Assembly (NCBI RefSeq): GCF_003752505.1
Contig: NZ_RKHO01000001.1
Coordinates: 620,001 to 684,000 of the forward strand
Length of the DNA stretch: 64,000 bases
Source of the DNA: Nocardioides aurantiacus
GTDB taxonomy: Bacteria; Actinomycetota; Actinomycetes; Propionibacteriales; Nocardioidaceae
Reading direction: 5' to 3'
In this document: positions 16,455 through 24,211 of the stretch, piece after piece
Numbering within the stretch: position 1 is the first letter of the stretch
Layout of the letters: every line of letters begins with the position of its first letter
Program-made: the position numbers and the translations under genes
The notes under the pieces: model-generated
What the model saw: the letters and a program-made list of their open reading frames with translations, nothing else
Database searches by the model: none
Told to the model about the DNA's origin: nothing

Positions 16455-16937
16455 TCAGGCGGAGAGTGCCTTCTCGATGTCGCCGGCGAGCTTCTCGGGC
16501 TTGGTCGTGGAGCCGTAGCGCTTGATGACCCGGCCGTCCTTGCCCACCAGGAACTTCGTGAAGTTCCACTTGATCTTCTCGCCGAGGATCCCGCGCTTCT
16601 CCTCGCGCAGCCACTGGTAGACCGGGTGCGCGTCGTCACCGTTGACGTCGACCTTGGAGAACATGTCGAAGCTGACGCCGTAGTTCTTCTGGCAGAAGGC
16701 GCCGATCTCCTCGTCGCTGCCCGGGTCCTGGTTGCCGAACTGGTTGCACGGGAAGCCGAGGACGGCCAGGCCGCGGTCGGCGTACTGCTGGTGGAGCTGC
16801 TCGAGGCCCTCGAGCTGCGGGGTGAAGCCGCACTGCGAGGCCGTGTTCACGACCAGGGCGACCTTGCCGTCGTAGGCGCTCAGGGGCACCTCCTCCCCGT
16901 CGATGGAGGTGGCGGTGAAGTCGCTCAGCGTGGTCAC
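16455..16937 (-). CDS. glutathione peroxidase / thiol peroxidase
   Basis: The product has 160 residues, normal for the family. The peroxidatic site is NTASQCGFTPQ with Cys (not selenocysteine). The second motif LGFPCNQFGNQDPGS carries a resolving-type Cys and the catalytic Gln, and WNFTKFLV supplies the Trp/Asn of the tetrad. It reduces peroxides, in actinobacteria most likely with thioredoxin or mycoredoxin rather than glutathione. GTG 16937 follows a GAGAGGA box 8 bases away. It is divergent from the DUF445 gene. Confidence 0.9.
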   Translation of the reverse strand: MTTLSDFTATSIDGEEVPLSAYDGKVALVVNTASQCGFTPQLEGLEQLHQQYADRGLAVLGFPCNQFGNQDPGSDEEIGAFCQKNYGVSFDMFSKVDVNGDDAHPVYQWLREEKRGILGEKIKWNFTKFLVGKDGRVIKRYGSTTKPEKLAGDIEKALSA

Positions 16938-17063
16938 GGATGGTGTCCTCTCGTCGGGGATGGCGGTGCGCAGCGGTTCGGAGCCGCCGGGTGCGCGGAT
17001 GGGTCCGGCGTACGCCGCTGCCCCGCCAGCCTGGCACGCCGCGGCTCGGCGCGGCCCGACCGG

Positions 17064-17078
17064 TAGTTTCCGACCATG
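17064..17078 (+). promoter_or_regulatory. leaderless promoter of DUF445 gene
   Basis: TAGTTT (17064-17069) is 6 bases from ATG 17076, with no ribosome binding site between. Confidence 0.5.
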
Positions 17079-18392
17079 GCCACCCCGCTCCAGGCGCCCG
17101 ACGACGCCACCTCCTCCCCATCGCCGTCTGCACCCCTTCCCGGCGTCTTCGGCGGTCCCGACGGAGCGGCCGACGCCGAGCGGCTGCGCCGGCTCCGGCG
17201 GATGCAGGGCGTGGCGCTGGGCCTGCTGGTCCTGGCCGCCGTGGTGTACGTCGCGACGCTGGACCGCGACGGGTTCTGGGGCTTCGTCAACGCCGGGGCC
17301 GAGGCCAGCATGGTCGGCGCGATCGCGGACTGGTTCGCGGTGACCGCGCTGTTCCGCCACCCACTGCGGCTGCCGATCCCGCACACCGCGCTGGTGCCGA
17401 CCCGCAAGGACGAGTTCGGCAGGAGCCTGGAGGAGTTCTTCGCCGAGAACTTCCTGCAGGAGCAGGTCGTGCGCGAGCGCCTGGCCGCGGCCGACATCGC
17501 CCGCCGGCTCGGCGACTGGGTGGCCGACCCCGCCCACGCCCGCCGCGTCGTGGCCGAGGGCGCCACCGTCGCGGGCCTGGGTCTGCAGCGCCTGAAGGAC
17601 TCCGACGTGGAGTCCGTGGTGCGCGACGTCGTGATCCCGCGGTTCGTGGCCGAGCCGATCTCGCCGGTCGCGGGGCGGCTGCTCGAGGAGGTGGTCCGCG
17701 ACGGCGCCCACCACGGCCTGGTCGACCTGGCGCTGACCGAGGCCCACGAGTGGCTGGTGCACCACCAGGAGCGGTTCACCCAGGTCGTCGGCGAGCGGGC
17801 GCCGTGGTGGGCGCCGGAGCGGGTCAACGAGGCGATCGTCAACCGGCTCCACCTCGAGGCCATCCGCTGGATCGCCGACATCCGCCGCGACCCCGACCAC
17901 TCCGCCCGGCAGGCGCTCGACTCGTTCCTGGCCCAGCTGGCCGACGACCTGCTGAACGACCCCGAGACCCAGGAGCGCACCGAGAGCCTCAAGCGCCGGC
18001 TCCTCGAGACGCCGCAGATGGTCACCACGGGCATGTCGCTCTGGAGCGCGTTCCGTACGGCGCTGCTCGCGGCGCTCGCCGAGGAGGACGGTCCGCTGCG
18101 CGACCGGGCGGCCCGCGAGCTGGTGTCCTTCGGGGAGCGCATCGGCACCGACGAGGCCCTGCGCCGGCGGCTGGAGACCTGGCTGGCCGACCTGGTCGTG
18201 TTCGCGGTCGGGCGCTACGGCCAGGAGCTGACCTCGGTCATCACCGCGACGATCGCCCGCTGGGACGGCGAGGAGGCCGCGCGCAAGATCGAGCTGCACG
18301 TGGGCCGCGACCTGCAGTTCATCCGGATCAACGGCACCATCGTGGGTGGCCTGGTGGGCGTGGTGATCCACGCGGTCACACTGGTGCTGTGA
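17076..18392 (+). CDS. DUF445 family membrane protein
   Basis: The product has 438 residues. A TM helix near residues 47-66 is followed by the family-defining NAGAEASMVGAIADWFAVTALFRHPL (about 74-99). Then come long helical regions (KDEFGRSLEEFFAENFL onward) and a C-terminal hydrophobic helix (about 415-437) that likely returns to the membrane. The topology matches YjiN/DUF445 proteins. Function is unknown; these are often considered envelope-associated. Its stop overlaps the GTG of the S4 gene by 4 bases. Confidence 0.85.
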   Translation: MATPLQAPDDATSSPSPSAPLPGVFGGPDGAADAERLRRLRRMQGVALGLLVLAAVVYVATLDRDGFWGFVNAGAEASMVGAIADWFAVTALFRHPLRLPIPHTALVPTRKDEFGRSLEEFFAENFLQEQVVRERLAAADIARRLGDWVADPAHARRVVAEGATVAGLGLQRLKDSDVESVVRDVVIPRFVAEPISPVAGRLLEEVVRDGAHHGLVDLALTEAHEWLVHHQERFTQVVGERAPWWAPERVNEAIVNRLHLEAIRWIADIRRDPDHSARQALDSFLAQLADDLLNDPETQERTESLKRRLLETPQMVTTGMSLWSAFRTALLAALAEEDGPLRDRAARELVSFGERIGTDEALRRRLETWLADLVVFAVGRYGQELTSVITATIARWDGEEAARKIELHVGRDLQFIRINGTIVGGLVGVVIHAVTLVL

Positions 18393-18688
18393 ACCCGTTC
18401 CGCCGCCGTCGCCAGGACCCCGCCGCCGACCGGTCGGCCGGCCCGCCACCACCGGAGGACGTGCCGATCAAGGACGACATGATCCGGCTGGGTCAGTTCC
18501 TCAAGCTCGCCAACCTCGTCGAGAACGGCGCCGACGCCAAGGTCGTCATCGCCGAGGGGCGCGTCACCGTCAACGACGAGCCGGAGCTCCGACGCGGCCG
18601 CCAGCTGGTGGTCGGCGACGTCGTCGCGCTCGGCAGCGCGCGCTCCCGCGTCGCCTCGGGTGGCGGCGAGGTGGACGTGCCCTGGTGA
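18389..18688 (+). CDS. RNA-binding S4 domain protein (YaaA/RlbA-like)
   Basis: The product has 99 residues. After about 25 residues rich in Arg and Pro comes an S4 RNA-binding domain: MIRLGQFLKLANLVENGADAKVVIAEGRVTVND, with the typical second hairpin RRGRQLVVGDVV. Small S4 proteins bind structured RNA, often rRNA. The GTG overlaps the DUF445 stop (GTGA), so translation is coupled. Confidence 0.85.
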   Translation: MNPFRRRRQDPAADRSAGPPPPEDVPIKDDMIRLGQFLKLANLVENGADAKVVIAEGRVTVNDEPELRRGRQLVVGDVVALGSARSRVASGGGEVDVPW

Positions 18689-18760
18689 GGGCAGTTTCAC
18701 CGGCCAGCCGGTGAAACTGCCCGCCGGACCGGGACGAACCGGTCAACGGCGGGCAGTTTC
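18689..18760. terminator. three-arm alternative hairpin between convergent genes
   Basis: Arm A GGGCAGTTTCACCGGC (18689-18704) pairs perfectly with arm B (18707-18722) across a 2-base loop. The 3' part of B plus four bases (18713-18726, GAAACTGCCCGCCG) also pairs perfectly with arm C (18747-18760). A:B and B:C exclude each other. It starts immediately after the S4 stop codon and ends before the FKBP stop, so bidirectional termination is the likely job. Confidence 0.65.
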
Positions 18761-18783
18761 CCTACCTCGATGTGACGGGTGGG

Positions 18784-19158
18784 TCAGCGGACGTCGACGA
18801 GGTCCACGACGAAGATCAGCGTCTCGCCGGGCTTGATCACGCCGCCGGCGCCACGGTCTCCGTAGGCCAGGTGCGGCGGGATGGTGAGCCGACGACGGCC
18901 GCCCACCTTCATGCCCTGTACGCCGGTGTCCCAGCCGCTGATGACCTGGCCGACGCCCAGGCGGAAGTCGAGCGGGGCGCCGCGGTTGTAGGAGGCGTCG
19001 AACTCCTCGCCGGTGGAGTGGGCCACGCCGACGTAGTGCACCGACACGGTGCTGCCGGAGGTGGCCTCGGCGCCGTCGCCCTCGGTGATCTCGGTGATCT
19101 CGAGGTCGGAGGGGGCGGGGCCGTCGGGCGGGTCGATCTCGGGCTTCTGAGCAGTCAT
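18784..19158 (-). CDS. FKBP-type peptidyl-prolyl cis-trans isomerase
   Basis: The product has 124 residues, one FKBP domain without signal peptide. Core elements are VSVHYVGVAHSTGEEFDASY, the VISGWDTGVQGMKVGGRR active-site strand-helix and IPPHLAYGDRGAGGVIKPGETLIFVVDL. The aromatic pocket residues (Tyr, Phe, Trp, Tyr, Phe) look intact, so it should be an active cytoplasmic prolyl isomerase or chaperone. A CAGGCT hexamer lies 6 bases before the ATG, suggesting leaderless expression. Confidence 0.92.
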   Translation of the reverse strand: MTAQKPEIDPPDGPAPSDLEITEITEGDGAEATSGSTVSVHYVGVAHSTGEEFDASYNRGAPLDFRLGVGQVISGWDTGVQGMKVGGRRRLTIPPHLAYGDRGAGGVIKPGETLIFVVDLVDVR

Positions 19159-19228
19159 GGGTCCAGCCTGCCACGGGCCGTCGTCACCCGCGCCGGGTGC
19201 TCCCGCGGGCCCGACCGCCGGCCGAGGC

Positions 19229-19660
19229 TCAGGTCTGGTGGACGTAGGAGTCGAGCTGGTCGCGCTCGAAGGTGAGCTGGGTGATCCGGCTCTTGACCAC
19301 GTCGCCGATGCTGACCACGCCGACCAGGCGGGCCTCGGTGACCACGGGCACGTGCCGGATGCGGCGCTCGGTCATCAGCGACATCAGCTCGTCGAGGTCG
19401 TGCTGGGGCTCGCAGGTGTGGACGCGTGCGGTCATGATCTCGCTGACCTGCGCCTCGAGCACGTCGTCGCGCTCGCGCAGGCGGCGCACGACGTCGCGCT
19501 CGCTGACGATGCCGTCCACCGAGGACCCGTCGGCGCTGACGACGACGGCGCCGATGTTGTGCTCGGCCAGCAGCGCCACCAGCTCACGCACGGCCGCGTC
19601 GGGGGCGATCGTGACCACGTCGCCGCTGCTCTTGCCCTTGATGACGTCCTGGATCTTCAC
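19229..19660 (-). CDS. CBS-domain pair protein
   Basis: The product has 143 residues made of two CBS domains (about 8-62 and 75-128): IAPDAAVRELVALLAEHNIGAVVV, then VHTCEPQHDLDELMSLMTERRIRHVPVV with VGVVSIGDVVKSRI. Such free-standing pairs bind adenine nucleotides and act as energy sensors for unknown partners. The C-terminal QLTFERDQLDSYVHQT is typical of actinobacterial and proteobacterial stand-alone members. No adjacent partner gene is obvious. Confidence 0.88.
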   Translation of the reverse strand: MKIQDVIKGKSSGDVVTIAPDAAVRELVALLAEHNIGAVVVSADGSSVDGIVSERDVVRRLRERDDVLEAQVSEIMTARVHTCEPQHDLDELMSLMTERRIRHVPVVTEARLVGVVSIGDVVKSRITQLTFERDQLDSYVHQT

Positions 19661-19756
19661 GACGGCCTCCTCAGCGCTGCCTGCCCGCGGTGGGTGCGAC
19701 GACCCTAGTGTCGTGGGCCGGGGAGCGACAGGGGCAAAAGTGACCGGTGGCCCGGG

Positions 19757-20617
19757 TCAGTCGACCGGCTCGCCGCGGCGGGCGCTGAGGTCGTGGACCG
19801 TGCCGCCCGGGTGGGGGGCCTCGTGGTCGGCGAGCGAGCCGAGGAAGGCGAGCGCCTGGTCGTGCAGCTTGCCGTTGCTGGCCATCGCCGAGCCGCCGGT
19901 GGGACCGGCCTCGCCGTCGAGGGAGGTGAACACCCCGCCCGCCTCGCGCACGATCACGTCGAGCGCGGCCATGTCGTAGACCTCGAGCTCGGGCTCGGTG
20001 GCGATGTCGACGGCCCCCTCGGCGAGCAGCATGTAGGACCAGAAGTCGCCGTACGCCCGGGTCCGCCAGACCCGCCGCGAGAGGGCCAGGAAGTCGTCCA
20101 GCCGGCCGCGCTCGTCCCAGCCCGAGAGCGAGGAGTAGGCCAGCGAGGCGTCCTCGATGCGCGAGACGTCGCTGACCTGGCAGGCGGTCGCCCGCAGCAG
20201 CGACCGGCCGGTCCACGCGCCGCCGCCCTTCATCGCCCACCAGCGCCGGTTGAGCATCGGGGCCGAGACGACGCCGACGACGACCTCGTCGTCGACCATC
20301 AGCGAGATCAGCGTCGCCCACACGGGCACGCCGCGGACGAAGTTCTTGGTGCCGTCGATCGGGTCGACGACCCAGCGGCGCTGGCTGTGACCGCTGGAGC
20401 CCTGCTCCTCGCCCAGCACGGCGTCACGGGGGCGGGCCCGCGACAGGGTGCGGCGGATGCCCTCCTCGACGGTGCGGTCGGCGTCGGTCACGGGCGTGAG
20501 GTCGGGCTTGGTCATCACGTGCAGGTCGAGCGCCTTGAACCGGCTCTCCGAGGTGGAGTCGGCGTCGTCCGCCATCACGTGGGCGAGCCGGAGGTCGTCG
20601 GTGAAGTCGGACGGCAT
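19757..20617 (-). CDS. hisN: histidinol-phosphatase, inositol-monophosphatase fold
   Basis: The product has 286 residues. The metal site is formed by LGEEQG (about 68-73) and WVVDPIDGTKNFVRG (82-96), with a further Asp in EVYDMAALDVIVREAGG. These are the FIG/IMPase family signatures. The HisN assignment rests on the VRGVPVWATLISLM segment and on location near aroA and rsgA, as in other actinobacteria. It would dephosphorylate histidinol phosphate in histidine synthesis. Other IMPase activities remain possible. Confidence 0.85.
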   Translation of the reverse strand: MPSDFTDDLRLAHVMADDADSTSESRFKALDLHVMTKPDLTPVTDADRTVEEGIRRTLSRARPRDAVLGEEQGSSGHSQRRWVVDPIDGTKNFVRGVPVWATLISLMVDDEVVVGVVSAPMLNRRWWAMKGGGAWTGRSLLRATACQVSDVSRIEDASLAYSSLSGWDERGRLDDFLALSRRVWRTRAYGDFWSYMLLAEGAVDIATEPELEVYDMAALDVIVREAGGVFTSLDGEAGPTGGSAMASNGKLHDQALAFLGSLADHEAPHPGGTVHDLSARRGEPVD

Positions 20618-20630
20618 GAGGCACAGGGTA
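20615..20630 (-). promoter_or_regulatory. leaderless promoter of hisN
   Basis: On the minus strand TACCCT (20630-20625) lies 7 bases before the ATG at 20617. Confidence 0.45.
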
Positions 20631-20701
20631 TGCGGCTGCGGCCCCTCCCCACGCCCAGGACGTCCTCCGGAGACTCACAGCCCCCTCACAGCCGCCGCCG
20701 A

Positions 20702-20717
20702 TAGTTTCGCGTTCATG
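20702..20717 (+). promoter_or_regulatory. leaderless promoter of DUF2231 gene
   Basis: TAGTTT (20702-20707) precedes ATG 20715 by 7 bases; no ribosome binding site is visible. Confidence 0.5.
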
Positions 20718-21179
20718 GAGATCAACGGCATTCCCGCACACCCCCTCGTGATCCACGCCGCGGTCGTCCTCGTGCCGCTGGCGGCGCTGTCCGTGATCGC
20801 CTTCGTGGTGCCGCGGTGGCGCGCGGCCACCCGCTGGCCCGCCCTCGTCCTGACCGTCGTGGCCACCGTCGCGGTCCAGCTCGCCACCCTCACCGGGGAG
20901 GACCTCGAGGAGACCCGCGGCCCCGACTCCGCGCTGATCCACGAGCACGCCGAGTGGGGGGAGCGGCTGCAGGTCCTGATGTACGTCCTCGCGGTGCTGG
21001 TGGTCGTCGCGTTCCTGGTGATGCCGGTCCTCCACCGTGCCACCGGTCGTGACCGGCCGGCCCGGGTGGCGGTGCTGGAGAAGCCGCTGATGGTGCTGCT
21101 GCCCCTGCTCGCCGTTGCCGCCCTCGTGGTCGTCGTGATCACCGGCGACCTCGGTGCGCGGTCGGTCTGGGGCGGCTAG
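20715..21179 (+). CDS. DUF2231-type four-TM membrane protein
   Basis: The product has 154 residues with four hydrophobic helices (about 10-32, 40-60, 87-108, 120-142). The start MEINGIPAHPLVIHAAVVLVPLAA is the typical DUF2231 beginning with conserved His residues (His9, His14), and an extra His pair lies in ALIHEHAEWG. Family members may bind haem or act in membrane redox chains, but no function is established. The ATG is leaderless. Confidence 0.8.
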   Translation: MEINGIPAHPLVIHAAVVLVPLAALSVIAFVVPRWRAATRWPALVLTVVATVAVQLATLTGEDLEETRGPDSALIHEHAEWGERLQVLMYVLAVLVVVAFLVMPVLHRATGRDRPARVAVLEKPLMVLLPLLAVAALVVVVITGDLGARSVWGG

Positions 21180-21194
21180 CCCCGGACCGTCGGG

Positions 21195-22187
21195 TCAGTA
21201 CGCCGCGCCGGACTCGCGCGAGGCGAGCAGCCGGCGGAACGACCTCACCCGGTCGACCTGTTGCCCGGTGGCCTCGTCCAGACCGCACTCGGGCTCGCCG
21301 TCGCCGTGGGTGCAGCCCCGCGGGCAGGACCGGGTCAGCTCGTGGAGGTCGTCGAAGGCCTCGATCAGCTGGTCCGGCTCGACGTGGTTGAGGCCGAAGG
21401 AGCGGATCCCCGGGGTGTCGACGATCCAGCCGTCGCCGGGCAGCGCGAGCAGCAGCGCGCTGGTGCTGGTGTGGCGGCCCCGCCCGGTCACGGCGTTGAC
21501 CACGCCGACCTCGCGGAAGGCGTCGGGCACCAGCGCGTTGACGAGCGTCGACTTGCCGACGCCGCTGTGGCCCAGAAGCACGCTGGTGCGCCCGGCCAGC
21601 CGCTCGCGCAGCTCGGCGAGGTCGGCGCCGCGCTGCGTCACGACGTACGGCACCCCGAGCGGGCGGTAGGCCTCGAGCACCGGCTCGGGGTCGGCGAGGT
21701 CGGCCTTGGTGAGCACGAGCAGCGGCGCCATGCCCGCGGCGTACGCCGCCACGAGGGCCCGGTCGACCAGGCCCTGGCGCGGCTCGGGGTCGGCCAGCGC
21801 GGTCACCACGACGAGCTGGTCGGCGTTGGAGACGATGACGCGCTCGACGGGGTCGTCGTCGTCGGCCGTACGACGCAGCACGGTGGTCCGCTCGTCGACG
21901 AGCACGATCCGCGCCAGCGAGCCGTCGTCGCCGGAGGTGTCGCCGACCAGGCGGACGCGGTCGCCGACGACGACGCCCTTGCGACCGAGCGGGCGCGACT
22001 TCATGGCCATCACGACCGACTGGTCGCCCTCGACGAGCCGGCAGGTGTAGCGGCCCCGGTCGACGGTGACGACGACGGCGGGCACGGCGTCGTCGTAGGT
22101 CGGGCGGTCCTTGGTGCGCGGCCGGGTCCGGCGGCGGGGCCGCTCGTAGGACTCGGGGTCCTCCGCGCCGTAGCGTCCCGTGCTCAC
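21195..22187 (-). CDS. rsgA: ribosome small-subunit-dependent GTPase A
   Basis: The product has 330 residues with the circularly permuted GTPase order: G4 TKAD (160-163), then G1 GHSGVGKST (206-214), then G3 DTPGIRSFG. An N-terminal OB-fold (about 35-105) and a C-terminal zinc site with Cys/His (CPRGCTHGDGEPEC) complete RsgA. It helps late maturation of the 30S subunit. It starts 4 bases after the aroA stop, so aroA-rsgA form an operon, as commonly seen in actinobacteria. Confidence 0.95.
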   Translation of the reverse strand: MSTGRYGAEDPESYERPRRRTRPRTKDRPTYDDAVPAVVVTVDRGRYTCRLVEGDQSVVMAMKSRPLGRKGVVVGDRVRLVGDTSGDDGSLARIVLVDERTTVLRRTADDDDPVERVIVSNADQLVVVTALADPEPRQGLVDRALVAAYAAGMAPLLVLTKADLADPEPVLEAYRPLGVPYVVTQRGADLAELRERLAGRTSVLLGHSGVGKSTLVNALVPDAFREVGVVNAVTGRGRHTSTSALLLALPGDGWIVDTPGIRSFGLNHVEPDQLIEAFDDLHELTRSCPRGCTHGDGEPECGLDEATGQQVDRVRSFRRLLASRESGAAY

Positions 22188-22191
22188 CGCG

Positions 22192-23490
22192 TCACCCGGG
22201 GAACAGCCCCGACCAGGCGTCGGCGAAGCCCGGGAAGGTCTTGGACGTGGTCTCCACGTTCTCGACCAGGACGCCCTCGACGCGCGAGCCCACGACGACG
22301 GCCGCGTGGGCCATGCGGTGGTCGGCGTAGGTCTTGAACTCCCCGCCGTGCATCGGCGCCGGCGCGATGGACAGGCCGTCGTCGTGCTCGGTGACCGAGG
22401 CGCCGAGGCCCCGCAGCTCGACGGCCAGGGCGGTGAGCCGGTCGGTCTCGTGGCCGCGGATGTGCGCCACGCCGCGCAGCCGTGAGGGGGAGTCGGCCAC
22501 GGCGCAGAGCGCGGCGACCGCGGGGGTGAGCTCGCCGACGTCGTGCAGGTCGGCGTCGATGCCGTGGACCTCGCCGGTGCCGGTGACGGTCAGCCCGTCG
22601 GCGTCGAGGGAGACCTCGCCGCCCATCCGGTCCAGGAGGTCGCGCAGCGCGTCGCCTGCCTGGGTGGTCCGCGCGGGCCAGCCGGGCACGCTCACCCGGC
22701 CGCCGCTGGTCAGCGCGAGCATCACGAACGGCGCGGCGTTGGACAGGTCGGGCTCGATGGTGACGTCGGTGGCGCGCACCGGCTGCGGGGCGACCCGCCA
22801 GCGGTCGGGCACGCTGTCGTCGACCTCGACGCCGTGCTCGCGCAGGCAGGCCACCGTCATGTCGATGTGGGGGAGCGAGGGCACCGGCGGGCCGGTGTGG
22901 ACGACCTCCACCCCCGCGTCGTACGCCGCCCCGGCGAGCAGCAGCGCGGAGACGAACTGGCTCGACGCCGACGCGTCGATGGTGACGCGCCCGCCGGCCA
23001 CGGCGCCGCGACCACGGACCTCGAAGGGCAGCGTGCCCCGACCGTCGCCGTCGACCTCGACGCCGAGCCCACGCAGGGCGTCGAGCACCGCCGACATCGG
23101 GCGGGTCCGCGCGTGCGGGTCGCCGTCGAAGGCGACGGTGCCGTGGGCCAGGGCCGCGACGGGCGGCACGAACCGCATCACGGTGCCGGCCAGGCCACAG
23201 TCGACCGCTCCCGGGCCGAGGCGGCCGGGGGTGACGGTCCAGTCGTCGCCGGAGGTGTCGACGGCCGCCCCCAGGGTGGTGAGGGCGGCCGCCATCAGCT
23301 CGGTGTCACGCGAGCGCAGGGCCCGTCGTACGACGGACGGCCCGTCGGAGAGTGCCGCGACCACGAGCGCCCGGTTGGTCAGCGACTTCGATCCCGGCAG
23401 CGCCACGGTCGCCGCGACCGGCTGCCGGGCCGTCGGGGCGGGCCACAGCGACGCCTGGGGGGACGCGTGGGGGGACTCGTGGGCGCTCAC
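22192..23490 (-). CDS. aroA: 3-phosphoshikimate 1-carboxyvinyltransferase (EPSP synthase)
   Basis: The product has 432 residues. Key sites are [18 protein letters not shown] (PEP/shikimate binding Lys-Ser...Arg), [13 protein letters not shown] (the position of the glyphosate-contact loop, here G-L-A-G-T), [16 protein letters not shown] and the [16 protein letters not shown] end motif. It makes EPSP in aromatic amino acid synthesis. GTG 23490 follows a TAGTCT hexamer by 6 bases, so expression may be leaderless from inside the end of the upstream doxX gene. Confidence 0.96.
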   Translation of the reverse strand: MSAHESPHASPQASLWPAPTARQPVAATVALPGSKSLTNRALVVAALSDGPSVVRRALRSRDTELMAAALTTLGAAVDTSGDDWTVTPGRLGPGAVDCGLAGTVMRFVPPVAALAHGTVAFDGDPHARTRPMSAVLDALRGLGVEVDGDGRGTLPFEVRGRGAVAGGRVTIDASASSQFVSALLLAGAAYDAGVEVVHTGPPVPSLPHIDMTVACLREHGVEVDDSVPDRWRVAPQPVRATDVTIEPDLSNAAPFVMLALTSGGRVSVPGWPARTTQAGDALRDLLDRMGGEVSLDADGLTVTGTGEVHGIDADLHDVGELTPAVAALCAVADSPSRLRGVAHIRGHETDRLTALAVELRGLGASVTEHDDGLSIAPAPMHGGEFKTYADHRMAHAAVVVGSRVEGVLVENVETTSKTFPGFADAWSGLFPG

Positions 23491-23502
23491 GCGCCGAGAC
23501 TA
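23488..23502 (-). promoter_or_regulatory. leaderless promoter of aroA overlapping doxX stop
   Basis: Minus-strand TAGTCT (23502-23497) is 6 bases before the aroA GTG. Its first three bases are the doxX stop codon. Confidence 0.45.
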
Positions 23503-24033
23503 CGAGGCGACGGACTTCGCAGCGAGCTTGGCCTGGAGCCGGGTCTCGCGGGCGAGGTGCTTGGCCTCGCGGCGCGCGGTCTGGCCGGCCGACTGGGCGC
23601 GGTAGACGACACCGGGCTGGCCGGCGGTGTCCACGGCCGCGAGCACGAGGCCGCCGAGGATCGAGAGGTTCTTGAAGAAGTGGAACATCTGCTCCTGCTT
23701 GGCCTCGGGGTCCGACTCCTCCCAGAAGGCGTGGCCGGCGACCGTCGTGGGCGCCAGCGAGGCGGCCAGCACGGCGGAGGACAGGCGGGGCGCACGGCCA
23801 CGGGCCAGCGAGACGGCCGCGACGAGCTGGGCGGCGGCGTTGAGGCGGACCAGGGTCACCGGGTCCTTGGGCAGCGAGACCTGCGGGGCCGCCTGCTCCA
23901 CGGCCGGCACGAGCTTGTCGATGACCGGCTTGGACTTCTCGGCCAGGGCGGGGGCGTTGCGCAGCCCGGCCACGGCACCGACCGCGAACGTCGAGGCGAG
24001 CATGGGACGGGCGAGCAGGCGGATGAGAGTCAT
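23500..24033 (-). CDS. DoxX family membrane protein
   Basis: The product has 177 residues with about four hydrophobic segments (RPMLASTFAVGAVAGLRN; DPVTLVRLNAAAQLVAAVSLA; LSSAVLAASLAPTTVAGHAFW; FFKNLSILGGLVLAAVDTAG). The pattern of a long helix with the FWEESDPEAKQEQMFHFFKNLSILGGL block is typical of actinobacterial DoxX proteins. They may participate in membrane thiol-redox control. It lies just upstream of aroA, a common actinobacterial order. The ATG is at 24033. Confidence 0.85.
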   Translation of the reverse strand: MTLIRLLARPMLASTFAVGAVAGLRNAPALAEKSKPVIDKLVPAVEQAAPQVSLPKDPVTLVRLNAAAQLVAAVSLARGRAPRLSSAVLAASLAPTTVAGHAFWEESDPEAKQEQMFHFFKNLSILGGLVLAAVDTAGQPGVVYRAQSAGQTARREAKHLARETRLQAKLAAKSVAS

Positions 24034-24083
24034 GGGTAGGGGTTACCCCGTGAGCCCGTGCTCAACCCACTCCTCGCCGCGCC

Positions 24084-24089
24084 GCTAGA
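24084..24089. repeat. left target-site duplication of the IS481 element
   Basis: GCTAGA occurs directly before the left end of the element and again directly after its right end (25209-25214), a 6-bp target duplication. Confidence 0.85.
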
Positions 24090-24114
24090 TGTGATGACCA
24101 GGCACGTTGGTCAA
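24090..24114 (+). repeat. left inverted repeat of the IS
   Basis: It begins TGTGATGACCAGGCACGTTG and matches the reverse complement of 25184-25208 at 20 of 25 positions. Confidence 0.85.
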
Positions 24115-24151
24115 GGACGTGTGAGGACACGGTCTGATGTCGTGGATGAGT

Positions 24152-24211
24152 GAAGACCTCCCGGTGTGGAGTGGAGCTACCTAGGAACCGCTCCACGACC
24201 AGGAGGTCTTC
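24152..24211 (+). repeat. hairpin covering the transposase ribosome binding site
   Basis: GAAGACCTCC (24152-24161) pairs perfectly with GGAGGTCTTC (24202-24211), which contains the AGGAGG signal of the transposase GTG at 24212. An inner stem GTGGAGC (24171-24177) with GCTCCAC (24190-24196) supports the fold. Confidence 0.65.
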
